The position numbers were made by a program, and so were the translations under genes. Shown here piece after piece: positions 31,901 through 45,200 of a stretch of 64,000 bases of DNA (its first letter is position 1; the number at the start of each line of letters is the position of its first letter). The DNA is from Atopsyche davidsoni (lineage: Eukaryota; Arthropoda; Insecta; Trichoptera; Hydrobiosidae): assembly GCA_022113835.1 (NCBI GenBank), contig JAILWY010000004.1, positions 4,653,501 through 4,717,500 of the forward strand, written 5' to 3'. The notes beneath the pieces are model-generated. The model saw only the letters and a program-made list of their open reading frames with translations, was not told where the DNA came from and ran no database searches.

Positions 31901-34900
31901 CAGAATTTGGAATCTCAAAACCTGTCAAGAACTGCTGAGAATTAAAGTCCCTAACTTCATATGCACAAGTCTTTTATTCTCTTTTGATGGAAAGTCAATA
32001 GTCACAGGTATTTTTATTTATTCAAGTTATCAAATTTATTAGAATATTAAAAAAATAGAAAGGTGAAGAGGCACAGAAAGAGCGATGTCACCACACCAGT
32101 GAGGCAGGCACAGCATAGGAAATATACAAAAATATCATTAATACTTCTATATAAATAGTGTACTTTTTATTTCAGCGTGGAACGATGGTTGTCTCAGAGC
32201 TTTTACGCCATTGACTGGAAGACTAATCTATTGCATATTTCTTGCACACAACAAAGGTGCGTCAGCCATTGCGCTCACTGACGATGGGAAAACGTTAATA
32301 TCTGGTGGGTGTGAAGGACAAGTAAGAATAACTTTTTAAAAATAAAATCTTTATATATTTTCTATGAGCATTCGATTATACACTAAGTAAGTTTTTCTTT
32401 AGTTAGCAACCGTTACCAACTTTTTAAATAAACACCTCTTGTTTCTATCCTTTCCTTGACAATATTTTCATCATAGAAATAATAATATATATGTTACATC
32501 TAATATTTAGTTTATCTCACTTAATGGTTTTGTAAATATGTATTTATACTTTGATAAACTATCAACCATTAATTTGACTGTGATAATACATAGACATGAC
32601 ACTCAAATTATTTTATTTATTAAACAGTAAAATTGTTATATTCTATGATGTAATATTTTGTTGCTTGGTCATCAGGTAAGAGTCTGGAATATAGAGCCGC
32701 AAACTCAACATCTTAGAGCCGTTCTCAAAGAACACAAGTGTCCCGTCTCAGCCATCAAAATTAACAAATACAACACAGAAGCAGTGAGCGCTGGGACTGA
32801 TGGTTCTTGTATTATATGGGATATTATGTAAGTATTAAGTAGCTAGATGGAAAAGTGAAGAGCTTAGCTGTCATGGAAATCTCGAACCAAACTCAGACTC
32901 ACCGAGAGATCTGAGGGAAGTGGAGTCATCGAACTTTATAGTCTACTGGGAATTCTGCAGAGGGTACATTTATAATTAAATTAAACAAAGATACCTATTT
33001 TATAATACAAATTTTGGCATAAAATGCATGTTCAACTAAAGCACATTAATCTATTGATATTGTTATTGTATTGAATTTATACGGTGTGTGCATTAATTTT
33101 TTCGGATTTTCCAAGAGATGGCGTTACAACATTTCATTGTGAAGCGTCATTATTGCGCTTTTGTTTTCAGTATATGTCATATTGCTGAAGTGTATACAAC
33201 ATTTTTTTTTGAGCTCTCAACATGTCAACTTTTGTACCAACAAAACGCAATTTGCGGGAAGCTTTACTTTTCTGTTTCAATTGGAAGAAAAAACCAACTG
33301 AAAGTCACTGATTGCTGTGTGAAGTTTATGGTGACATGCTCCATCGCAAAAAACATGTGAGAACTGGTTTCGACGCTTTAACAATGGTGATTTCGATGTG
33401 GATGACAAAGAACGTCCGGGCCAACCAAAAAAATTCGAAGATGAAGAATTAGAGGCATTGCTCAATAAAGACTCGTGTCAAACGCAAGCAGAACTCGCAG
33501 AATCATTGGGAGTTGATCGAGCAACAATTTCAAGACACTTAAAAGCATTGGGAATGATTCAAAAGCAAGGAAATTGGGTGCTACATGAATTGAAGCCGAG
33601 AGACGTCGAAAGGTGATTTTGCATTTCGGAAATGCTGCTTGAACACCACAAAAAGAAGTCATTTTTGCATCATATGGAGATGAAAAAATGAATTGCATCA
33701 ACTGGAGATGAAAAAATGAATTCGCTACGACAACCTGAAGCGTAAAAAATCATGGGGTAAGCCCGGACATGCATCAACATCGACGGTCAGGCCAAATATT
33801 CATGGCGCAAAGGTAATGCTGTGTAGTTGGTGGGATCAGAAGGGTGTCATCCACTGTGAGCTGCTGAAACCAGGCCAAACTATCACGGGCGAGTTCTACA
33901 GACAACAATTGATGCGTTTAAAGCGAGCATTGGCAGAAAAACGGCCCGAATATGCGACCTGGCATGAGTCTGTAATTTTCCATCATGACAATGCTCAACC
34001 ACATGTTGCTAAACCGGTTAAAACATATTTGGAAAACAGTGAATGGGATGTTCTGCCTCACCCGCCTTATAGCCCAGACCTTGCCCCTTCCGACTACCAC
34101 TTGTTTCGATCGATGCAGAGTGCCCTTTCTGGAATACGTGTACTTCTGAACAGGGTATCAAAAATTGGCTTGATTCTTTCTTGGCTTCAAAAGACGAACA
34201 GTTCTTTTGGGATGGAATCCATAATTTGCCCGAAAGATGGGAAAAAGTAGTGGCAAGCGATGGACAATACTTTGAATAGAATATTTTGTACCAATTTTTT
34301 ATAATAAATCTACAATTTCACGAAAAAATCCATAATTGTAAAATAAATAAGAATCAAACATAAACATCAAACGAAACTTTTGTTATTATATTAGTTTGTG
34401 CAGCTGTCTACTGCTGCCACTGGGCTTGGATCAAAGTAGAGCAATATTTATTTTTTCAATTTTGCAAATTGATTGTTAACAGGCTCAAAAAGAAGGGAAA
34501 CACAATTCATTTACTAAAATTTCCTACTCTCATACCAGCTAGTCGTAGATATAATTACTAGAATTTTACCGATTAAGAAATCCATGAGATCACAATACTA
34601 GGATTCTTAAAAAAAATTGTGTTGGTATTTGTATGTATGATTATATTTCAAGCAACACTATGAAGAGATGCAAATAATTTTCCTTTTATTATAGTAATTT
34701 ATGCAGGCGTCAGATTCTGTTTGCAAATACAGTGTTTATGTGTGCCTGTTACGATCCTAAGGGATGTCAGATACTCACCGGAGGATCTGACAGAAGAGTG
34801 TCTTACTGGGAAGCCGGAAGCGGAAATCTAGCTCGTGAGGTACAGCACTGCACTTTTTAAAAATATCTTAATATTTTAAAAATATGTAATATACAATACT

Positions 34901-36546
34901 CATAAATTCTTTCAGCTTGAAGCTTCAAAAACTGATGCTGTTAATTGTTTACATATTAACTATACAGGAGAATTATTTGTGTCAGCTGGTAATGATATGT
35001 TTGTTAAGGTAATAAATATACATGAAAACTTGAAATATAATTATACTACAAACATTTGTATGGTAACAATAAAGTTTTCTTTATAGTTATAGATATTTGA
35101 TCTTGTATTGAATTATTTGTACAGTTAGTATCTTACACCATTTATATTATGTGTGGTAATTTTTAACAGTGAAACTTTTTTCTTGGGTCCTTTGTCCAAC
35201 GTTTTGGCTTTATATTTAAAACTTTTATACAATTAATTATTTTAATACAGCTCAAGTTCTGAAAGAAACCGTAAATCAACATACTATTTCATTGATAATG
35301 ACCTTTAACTACTTTTACTATTTCATCAATAATATCCTTTTGGCTTAGTTTATTTTACAATTTAAACAGACAGAAAGTAAAAATCCTTGAATTAAAGTCG
35401 AGTGAATTGCTTGATGATGAACACGCAAGGGACTTTGCATAGTGCTGTGTTTCCAAAAAAATAATTAAATGTTCCTTTGTAGCTTTGGAAATACCACGAG
35501 GGCATCTACACGCATATTGGAGTTGGTCACGCTGGAACAGTGAATTGCGTGTCCTTTTCTCCAGATGGAAAGTTCATAGTGAGTGCCAGTGCATCAGGAA
35601 GCATATTTATATGGAAGGTTCCTGAAGTAAGTTTGATTCTTCAATTTGTAATTTTCAATAGATATAAAAGATTAAACAGAAACTAATTATCCTTGCTGGA
35701 GAATCTACACCGAACTAGTCACACACAATATAATTGTTAGCCTCCCATTATTCATTAATTCGTTGTAGCCCAAGAAGTTGGTTGACATATTGGCCTTGAA
35801 TTCTTTACACCACATACTTCAATCTTTAACTAATCTTTCTTAATGTCATCTTTGTCAACGTTTATTGTTTAAGGAATATTTACAAGGATTGTCGAGAAAA
35901 TCGAGTGCACAAATTGAAGGTTCGCAGAAATCAGTAAAATCGAGAGAGAGCTCGAGCATCAAGTCAAAGAGCTCAGCTCGGTCTTCAACTGCATCCGCAT
36001 CCATACCTCACAGTGTGCGGCCCAAGAAGGATGAGAACATAACCACCATGGACACAGCCCGGGGAAGCGTCATAGCCTCTTGCCCTTGCACCTGCCGCAG
36101 CAAGTCTGCTTCCGAAGAAACAGACAAGAAGAGTACCGGTGAGATACTAATATCAAAATAACTGTAAAATTTTTGCATATTTATTCTGTAATTAAAATTA
36201 TAAAGATCCAACTTGGAAAAATTACACAAATTATTTTTCAGTTGTGTACTTATTACATACAAAAAAGATGAAAAACATTATTTTACTTTTGATTCGATAC
36301 AAAAGCAATGCTTTCTTAAATAAATGTATTCTTTGAAAAAAAAAAAAAAACCCTCCCCTTATTAGCTGATGCTTTTGAATCTCTATATTTTTAACAATAT
36401 ATATTTTATTATGACTTTTAGGAAGTAAGAAGGCAAGTTCGGTGAAGTCGGGTGCCAACCTGTGTGACTGCTCAAAACCCAGCAAGCTGCCCACACCCCA
36501 GATTCAGTGCAACCCTCCCGTGTCAGATATTGTTCTTCATGACTGA
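28971..36546 (+). CDS. CFAP52: cilia- and flagella-associated protein 52 (CFAP52/WDR16)
   Basis: There are fifteen exons: 28971-29028, 29843-30105, 30305-30509, 30871-31006, 31083-31225, 31299-31441, 31588-31781, 31859-32007, 32176-32321, 32676-32827, 34695-34839, 34916-35008, 35483-35626, 35874-36138, 36422-36546 (TGA). They total 2361 nt, 786 residues, frame closed throughout. Residues 1-657 are a double WD40 propeller. Readable blades include GHSNIISSIAVSDDGKFIGS, DTLRIWDLDP, GYGDVRIWNL, AWNDGCLRAF, TDGSCIIWDI, GGSDRRVSYWE and ASGSIFIWK. The order and spacing match human CFAP52 (620 aa), a microtubule inner protein of motile axonemes, so expression in sperm or mechanosensory cilia is expected. 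Residues 658-786 are an extra Ser/Lys-rich tail with CPCTC and CDC motifs. A dead mariner lies in intron 10. Confidence 0.92.
33082..34343 (+). mobile_element. mariner transposon, inactive, in CFAP52 intron 10
   Basis: The element is about 1262 bp, near the usual 1.3 kb. TA dinucleotides lie at 33080-33081 and 34344-34345. The left end (CATTAATTTTTTCGGATTTT) and the complement of the right end (AATTATGGATTTTTTCGTG) are similar but imperfect inverted repeats. It contains a broken mariner transposase and sits in the same orientation as CFAP52. End positions are inferred from aligning the two termini. Confidence 0.8.
33222..34279 (+). pseudogene. mariner transposase pseudogene
   Basis: The frame starts MSTFVPTKRNLREALLF at 33222 and ends with SDGQYFE and TAG at 34277-34279. 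The helix-turn-helix region reads QTQAELAESLGVDRATIS. The catalytic part contains HHDNAQPHVAK and PHPPYSPDLAPSDYHLF, the second and third Asp of the mariner D,D34D triad. There are several frameshifts (near 33360, 33610, 33700 and 34130) and a local duplication of GGAGATGAAAAAATGAATT at 33680-33722. It cannot encode an active enzyme. Confidence 0.88.
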
Positions 36547-37731
36547 ACTTCTGCATTGTGACATTAATGGATAAATATTTTATAGCAAAACCCAACATCA
36601 GATTGATCAAGGTTCATGTTTATACATGATTGTGAGGATATATAGCCAACATAATATCAAATGTTTCAAAATCAAATGTGAACTAACTGTTTTACAAATC
36701 TAAAAAGCGCAATACATGTAAATAGGTACTTATTTGAGTCGTAGATATTATGTGCGTGGAGTTCTTTAACCTGATATTATTTTTTGTTTGGCGTGTGTAT
36801 TAGATATTCCATAATTACATTAATCAGAATTATCAATACATGAAAATGGACAAATATAAAATTTATGTTGAATGCAAGACACCAGTTATATGTTTAAACC
36901 TTTACCACTATAGTAGTCATATGCAACTGTAAAAATATCACAGCAAAAAAAAAAAAACAATTTCTTAGTAAATTTGATTTCAGTAAATTTAATAGAAAAC
37001 ACAAAAGTATTTCAAAGTAAAATTTATTTTGATAGCAATTTATTTTTTAGATACATGTTTTTATTAATAAATTGTATTAGAAACTTTAAATTGTATGTTT
37101 CTTTGATATCTTGTTTGTTTTTATACCTATTTATTAAAACTATATTTGACTTGAATTGTAAAAATTGTCTCTAATTCTTACAGTACGTACAGATGAAAAA
37201 TTCTTCAGAAATAAATCACAGTAAAAGTATAAAGATACAAACATTTAATTATTTTTCAAAAAACCCCAAAAGTTGTACTAACACTTTTTCCGCGCAAATA
37301 ATCATGAAGTCAAGTTTTACATCACAAAACATCATTCTCCTTTCCGTAATGTAGTCACGGTGATTGATTATGGAAATTTTCCTATGCATGAATCTGACCA
37401 ATCAGATTAGAGTAAATTAAGCACCATTTTTGCCTTATCCAAGCAATTTGATTTATAGTAGCATCATCGATTTCAAAAAAAAAAATCAAATTTATTCCTT
37501 TTTCTGATATTTAATTATGAGATTTGAAGTTTTGTGATGAAGATGCACTATTTTATTTTTTAATAAAAATAAGATATATGTATCTAGTAAAAAATAAAAT
37601 ACCGCACTTGAAAACCTATTTGCCTAAAATTTATTGACAACTTATTTATATGAGTCGAGATTCTCAGATAATTACACTGAAATTAAGCGAAGTCTTATGT
37701 GTTATGTAGAAAAATGAAATGGCTCAATCCT
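36547..37731. other. convergent spacer between CFAP52 and ATG12
   Basis: This holds the 3' UTRs of both genes. Sequence is AT-rich with poly-A runs, and no coding region is recognised. Possible minus-strand polyadenylation signals (TTTATT on the plus strand) occur near 37490, 37550 and 37620. Confidence 0.4.
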
Positions 37732-38341
37732 TCATCCCCATGCTTGGCTTTTACAATAATGCAAAATTAATTTACCATCTGTTCCAAAACAGTCGTAAAG
37801 ATTTCTCACAATTTGATCAGGAGAAGGTGCAAAGGTTTGGTTGACGTACAGGAACTGCGAAAAAATAAATGTTTTAAAATTAATCTAAAAGGTTGACTAA
37901 AATAATTATAAACGATAGGTAATGTAAAAAACAACTTACTAATTTTTCATTTGCATCAAGTTTCAAGTATTTCTTAACAAAAACTATTATCCAACTGATG
38001 GGTTTTTCAGCATCAACAGCCCATTTTTTCTTTTTCATTATGGGAGCATCACCAGTGGCTTTCAATAAAATATCAACTAGAACATCAATGTTATATTGAT
38101 TAAAAAATATATCAAAATAATTATTTCTATCTTTTCTCGTGAAATATTTATTGCATGCCAGAAATCGTATTCTATTTTCAAAATCAATATGCTTACTTTT
38201 TTGTTTATCAGTTTTTGTTTGCGACGGCTCATTTCCGTCTTCTTTGTTCTGAGAGTCTTGACTCGGTTCCAATGACATGAGGCCGACAGCCAGAGAAACA
38301 TCTTCAGGGGGAAGACTCTCATCGACAGTTTCTTCGCTCAT
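37732..38341 (-). CDS. Atg12: ubiquitin-like autophagy protein ATG12
   Basis: Exons on the minus strand are 38341-38197, 38076-37940 and 37854-37732 (stop TGA), giving 134 residues. The first intron (38196-38077) has donor GTAAGC and acceptor GTTCTAG; spliced, the join reads [17 protein letters not shown], as in other ATG12 proteins. This intron is exactly 120 nt and open, so retention would give a 174-residue form. The C-terminal half is the ubiquitin fold (KKWAVDAEK..., [14 protein letters not shown]..., [17 protein letters not shown]), ending in KSQAWG. The terminal Gly is joined by ATG7 and ATG10 to ATG5, forming the E3-like ligase for ATG8 lipidation. The N-terminal 45 residues are acidic and unstructured. 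It is convergent with CFAP52 and divergent from cry1. Confidence 0.93.
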
Positions 38342-41300
38342 GGTTGTATTTATTAGTAGACAAGTAAAAATTGAACTAACACTCTTTATGACGGCCTAGC
38401 GGTCTACTTGACGTTTGACAAACACACTTGGAAATCTGCGAGTTTCAATGTTGCTATTATAAAAAAATATATATTTTAATCTAAATAAATTATATTTAAA
38501 TAAAATTAAAATTATTATCGACACTATTCATAAACGCGACCTGATCTGTTAGATATTTTATTTATAATTTTCTATCTAGAGAATATATATTTTTTTGTTT
38601 ATCAGTGTGTCAGAATTTCGATTAAAAGTAAATCGAATATTTATAATTCGAATTGGTTCGATGAATAAAATCGATCGGTTTTTACATCGCTAGTACCGTG
38701 GGTTTTCTTTGCTAGTTGCACACCGTGCAGGTGTGTATACTCATTTGTGTGTGTTGGATACTGAAGTCGAGATTAAAATCATTTATTTTCCGGAAGCTGA
38801 GCCGGCAGGACGCAAGAAGAATATTCACGTCTTCCTGCTGCTTTTACGAAGTTAACGGTAATATGAGCTTTTTCAATCACAACATATCTTCGTCATTTTG
38901 AACCCCGCTAAGTTATATCGCAGTACTTATTACTGCAGGTTGTTCAGTGAACAATTGTACAACTTATTCATTTTCATTGTGAACTCATAAAACAAGCTTA
39001 AAATAATTTGATATTTTGATTTGAAGAGAAAATTATTTTACATTTTATTTAAATATGTACATAAAATAAAAACATGTGAAATAAATAGCAATTATCACCG
39101 AGACAGAGAGAGCTCTGTACGGAGAAAATAGTGTACAAAGCCGCAATTGCTTCTAATCGCATGCTTTCATACTTAAATACAACTTGCGCCCTCAACTCAG
39201 AGAAAAACTATAATATTTTTATATATATATATATATATATTTAATAAAAACAATTAAAATGAAAAGTATTATGATTATGCAAAAGTTTTTAAAAAAATAC
39301 GTGTTTGCAAGTTCTGGCACTTATTGATATTTTAAATACTCGATTCTTGGGTGTTAAGCCGCGTTTTTGCATTTAAATATTCCGACGCTTCGGTTCCGGT
39401 ACTGGGGCTATATTAAATTAGTGAAATATCAGCTGCTATAAGGAGAGAAACGAGATATTATTGCATACTCGGAGAGGTGCGCTCAAATCTACACGAGTGA
39501 AATTTGAAATTCGCTTTTAATTCCTTGAAGATGGCACGAACACCGGTACTGAAACGTTGGAACATAAAAATAATCTAAAACGAGTTTTTATAAATTGTTT
39601 TTTTATTTTTTATTATTTGATTGAAACAGTCTGTGCGTATTTTACAGAAATGGAGCGAGTCAAACTCAAACTAATTATTTTGATCACGTAACCTGACCTC
39701 TCCCCTCGTCGCCATTGGCAACCTGAGGTCAACTTTTCCAGATGCCATAGTCTTCTAAATCGTTACGTATTTCATGATTACGTATCATTTTCAGACTGTT
39801 ACGTATGATTAAATTAAAATTAAAAAAAATTGATATCTAAATTAAAAAGACAATCCATTTTATTATTTTGTTTTGAGCAAAATATTGAATTGTTTTAACT
39901 ACTGTAATTTAAAAGTAGTCTTCAGTAAATGTGATTTTACACGTTTACGGCCAAAGAGAATTTTTGAATGAACTAAATTAATTTAATTAACGTCTAAATT
40001 TATTGGACTAGAAACTTTTAGGGATTCTTTAGTAATATTATTTTTTTCAATGTATCCTCCCTGTTTTGAAATAACATACAAATTTTCAAATGAACTTTTA
40101 CCTGTTTTTTTTTTGTCAAGGGTATAAAGGTAGATATCAGATTTCATCCATATCAAAATGATATCGCCGAAAATATGAGACTTCGTGCTTTTATAAGAAG
40201 AAATACCAATAACTGCACCATAAAAAGTGCTTGAAGCATATTTGTGACTATTTTCTTTAAATCTAATTGAAAAAAATTGTGGTCACCTAGGTCACTATAT
40301 TCTTTTACATATTACGAAGATTTTTACTTTGATCATTCATACATATTTTTATTAAACTTGATTACTTGCATTGTACGATACATTTACTATTTCTTCTCCG
40401 AGCGTATGAAAAAAAACTAAGTAGGTATCTCATCAATGACTTGGTGGTGTCCATGAATGGAGAAATTATGAATGGTGTATCTTTTCTATTGATTGAAAGT
40501 TTTGATTTTTATCAGGTTTATCATAAAGTAATCATTTATATTTTTAGATTTTTTATAGGGCACGCCACTGATAATTGCTGTACGTGCGACGATTTTCTAC
40601 TTGCATCTAGCAATGCCTCGTAAACATCTAGTAATATTAGTATAATTATTAATTACTCATTAGTATAGTTGCTGGCACACAGATTATATTTCTTTAATAT
40701 CACCTGTATATCTGAGCTGTCGTAAACATGAGACAGATACGTAATATAATCTGTATGCGATTTTATGTTGCATAATCATCCATTAAGTATTAGACTCCGC
40801 GTTCAATCGAGCTTGTCAAATTATATAATAATAAAATCGGCATTGCAATTGCAAGAAAATCTTTTCTAATGTGGCCAGAAATAATTTAAGTTACCTACAT
40901 TATTATCTAATCTGTAGGTTCTTTATATCATTTAAGTATTTAGATTCGCCAATAATTATTTACATGTTGCCTTTTTATTTCAATTTAGTGTCTAACAGTT
41001 CTTCTTATGGTGTAGTTATTAAAACACAGTTTACGAAAAGCGTAAACGAGACGCAAAAATGTGGAAAAAATATGTTGGATCTTGCCTTTACTAGTTAATT
41101 TGTTTAAAAAAAAATCATATAAAAGCCAATAATAATATGCAAACATTTTTCTATTTTTTTCCCACCAAAACTGAGGAAACTTTTGATGGGTTGTTTTATT
41201 TTTCTGCTTTAAAATTCATTTTCTCCCCTCCATTGAATTTCGATGAGCTAAGAGCAGCCATATAAATATTTTTCATCAAAAGGTTTTTTCAGGAAAGCCA

Positions 41301-42217
41301 TACAATTTAAAAGTATAAAAAAAAACTTGTGGTATATCACAGAAATTATTTGATGGTTAAAATTTAAACCCGAAATAATCCAATTAGACTACTGGACTAA
41401 AAAAAGACTTTTTAGATCAAATAAAAAGATATTGCGAAAAGTTTGTACTATAAATGAATTAAGTATTTTTTTTAAAATAATTAATAAATAAATATATTTG
41501 ATGTATAATAAAAAAAAAGAAAATAAGCTTATAAGAAAAACTGACAAAAATACACACTTTTAAAACCAGCAACTCTTTTCACATTATTTGTATCAAATTC
41601 ACTGTAGAACTTGAATACATGTAAATATCCAAGATTATATTTATTTTATTTATCCTCATATTTGGTTTTGTTTGTAACAAAGTATTTTATTCAACTTTAA
41701 AAACTAAGTAAAATTATTTGTAGTCCTGTAATTTTTCAAGACTAGCGGTAAATATAACTGTAGATTTCACAAAATTCATCATCATTGTTACGAGATCTCT
41801 CACTGTGGCATTATAATTTAAGATTAGTAAGAGTAGACAGTATTCATGTATTGATATATTCCTAGATTCTAGTACCGTAATAATGTTCTAGGATGAATTA
41901 ATCATAAGGTTAGGTTTACTAAAATCATCATAAATATGAGCACGTAAGAATTCTCATTTTGTCTTAAAGAGCTATAAATATTGCAATAATCAATGAAGTA
42001 ATAGGCTGCAATGTATAATTACCATTTCATTAAAATTTGATCTCTATCAAGTTAATCAAAAATATATTGATTATATTGTGTAAATCATGGGATAAAAGGT
42101 AAAGTGATTGTTTAAATCAGTAGTAGTAAAAATAAATGCTAAGAAAACTTAAAAGTAATATTTGTTTCAGTAAAAAGAACAAACTGTTGCTTTGAAGATC
42201 AACAAGTAAATTAATAA
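38342..42217. other. intergenic region between ATG12 and cry1
   Basis: The ATG12 promoter should lie in the first 100 bp. A GC-richer stretch at about 38690-38857 ends in a donor-like ACG|GTAAT and could be a noncoding first exon of cry1, whose coding exon is preceded by an acceptor (TTTGTTTCAG) at 42161-42170. An AT run lies near 39216-39241. A 12-bp inverted pair, ACAGATTATATT (40679-40690) and its complement (40743-40754), bounds a small hairpin. No ORF in the region has recognisable similarity. Confidence 0.4.
39360..39575. repeat. interspersed repeat with inverted CCGG-type arms
   Basis: The left arm contains TTCCGACGCTTCGGTTCCGG and TACTGG. The right arm, ACACCGGTACTGAAACGTTGG, is preceded by CCTTGAAGATGGCACGA, the two arms being roughly inverted. 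The motif CTTGGGTGTTAA just upstream recurs as its complement at 44320-44335. Similar pieces near 8375-8425, 24120-24185 and 44284 suggest a moderately repeated family; the class is not known. Confidence 0.5.
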
Positions 42218-45200
42218 ATGCTGAAAATGGCAGGAGGAAGTGTGTTGTGGTTCAGGCACGGACTCCGTCTTCATGATAATCCTGCTCTTCACAATGCAAC
42301 TAAAAATCCCAACATTCCATTCTACCCAATATTCATTTTTGACGGAGAATGTGCAGGTATACTTAAATTTTAACATTAATGACACAATACATCGCAAGTG
42401 ATTTTATATTTAATTTGCAACATTATTATTACTTCAAAATGACAAATTAAAACTATTATTGGCATTGGAAATCCTTGCAGGAACCGAGATCATTGGATAT
42501 AACAGGATGCAGTATCTTCTTGAATCGCTGAATGATCTTGATAATCAATTTAAGAAATATGGAGGGCGACTATTTCTGTTTCGAGGTAAACCAGATGAGG
42601 TTATCAGAAAACTGTGGGAAAAGTTTGGTAAGTGCAACATATAATACATTGAAGATATAACGTTTTTAGTAGTCTACATGAATGCTTTGCACAAATGTGA
42701 TTTTAATAAACCCTTTAATTTAAGGCATTACCCATCTATCATTTGAGCAAGACTGCGAGCCAGTATGGAAACCTCGTGATTTGGCCGTAAAGTATCTCTG
42801 CAGAGATATTGGTGTGAAGTGTTCAGAATTTATCTCGCATACTTTGTGGAATCCAGCAGATGTTATTGAAGCTAATGGTGGTATACCACCTCTGACTTAT
42901 CAGATGTTCCTTGTAAGTAATCTATTTCATTATTAAAAAAACTATCAACATATTTGAATTTACATCCATTTATAATAAATATTGTTTTTAGCATACTGTT
43001 GAAACAATTGGTCGCCCACCCAGGCCTGCAATGGAAGCTAATTTATCAAATGTGAAGATGGGACAGTTCCCAGCTTATCTGTATGAGAGCCTTCAAATGT
43101 TTGAAAAGGTGAATAAAAAAATATAATTATTGTATTCCCTTAAATTCATGATAGTTTATATAACTCGAAAGACAATATTTTCCTTTTAGAAATATCAATA
43201 ATAAGCACAACATTTATACAATGGTAACAAATAAAACATATTTCCTTTGAGCTAGCTGACTGCTTAAAGGATTAGCTACATAATCTTCGGAAATCGTTAA
43301 TTTGAATTATTTATTATTTATATAAGTTTTCGGATTGTTCAGAAACTTTCAGTTGTTATTGATGTGTAAAAAGATTTAACAATCAAACATACTGGTAAGT
43401 TGTGGATTGGTTTCCGTAGAAAAGAAACCTAGTGTGCTAACATCAGTTCATTATATAAATTCTGCGGTTTCAATAGGTTCCTAAACCGGAAGAGTTGGGA
43501 ATATTCCGTGAAAGCGATCAAGTTCCTATGATAAGGTGGCATGGAGGAGAAACTGTAGCTTTACAAATCTTCATTGAGAGGCTGAAGCTAGAGGAACAGG
43601 CATTCATGGGGTAAAATATCTTTTCACCCAATTATTATCGTGCATGAAAGCATAATAAATGTTTGATGTAATTAAATACGTTATTTCTATGCAATACTTT
43701 GCAGAGGGAGATATCTGCCAACTCATACAAGTCCAGATCTTCTAGGGCGTCCCATGAGCCTAAGCCCAGCTCTGCGATTTGGTTGCTTGTCCGTTAGAAA
43801 GTAAGTAGTCGCTATTATTGCAATTTATTTGTTATAAATTTATAAAATTCATAAACAATGTAAATTTTGTATATTTACAGATTTTATTGGAGTCTGCATG
43901 ATCTCTATAATCATGTTCATGGAAATTTTTTGCCTCCAAACCCAGAAATTACGGGCAAGTTTCAGTTTCAGTTTTTTTTCACAAATTAATCAATTTCATG
44001 TTGTTAGTTTTGAGAATTGAGTACCAAACTTTGTGCTCTACACAATAATACAGATTGGCAATTTTTCAAAATTATTATTTGTTGAATTGTATTTGATACA
44101 GGTCAATTGATATGGCGTGAGTATTTTTACACCATGAGTGTGAATAACCCAAACTACGGGCAAATGGAAAATAATCCCATTTGCTTGAACATTCCCTGGT
44201 CTGAGTGTGATCCTGTGATCTTTGAAAAGTAAGTATGGTTGTGTATAAATTCATTAGGAATGTGTCATAACAACAAAATCCCTGAAGATGGTCCCATCAC
44301 GGGGACCAAAATCTCAAGCAACTAACACCCAAGAAACCAAATCAACTTATAATAACGGCTGCCAAAACCTATTAACATGTCATGGTTATGGATTTAAAAA
44401 AGTGACAATATATCTTGATGCTGTTTTTTGATATTATATTATCTTTCAGGTGGACATCTGGACAAACGGGATTTCCATTCATTGATGCTGCTATGAGGCA
44501 GCTTCGCAGCGAAGGATGGATGCATCATGCTGTTCGCAATGCTGTGGCATCTTTTCTGACTCGTGGTTCACTTTGGCTGTCTTGGGAGCTGGGTTTGAAG
44601 CATTTCCTAAAGTATCTTCTTGATGCTGACTGGTAAAAATTAATAATCTATGAAAAGAATATTAAATTGTTCCCTTATATTATTATAAAGAACCTAAACG
44701 GAAAATTAATTTCTTTATTACTTCTTTGGTATTAGAATTGGCATGATTTTCAGGAGCCAGTGTATTTTTTTTCCTTATAAGGTACTGATGTTTATAGCCC
44801 GTGCTTCAGGTTTCCATCAACCGTTTTAGGTCTGTGTGTGCGGGAAACTGGATGTGGATTTCCAGCTCTGCTTTTGAGAGGCTGTTGGACAGTTCGGCTT
44901 GCGCATGCCCTGTGATGCTGGGAAGGAGACTCGACCCGAGCGGAGAATATGTTCGCAGATACGTTCCTGAGCTTCACAGCATGCCTGTGAAGTACATGTT
45001 AGTATCTTTAATATATTAAAATAAGCTATATTGTTTCCATAAAATCGAGATTTTGACGGAGACTGAAAAAACTTCATGCAAATCAAGGTTTTTAAAAAGC
45101 TACTTTTAGAGTTTACGAATTTCTATTCCTACTGAAATAACTGTAGTTTTGTGAATTCCATACTTATTCAATTATTTTTATATTATATGATATTACTTTT

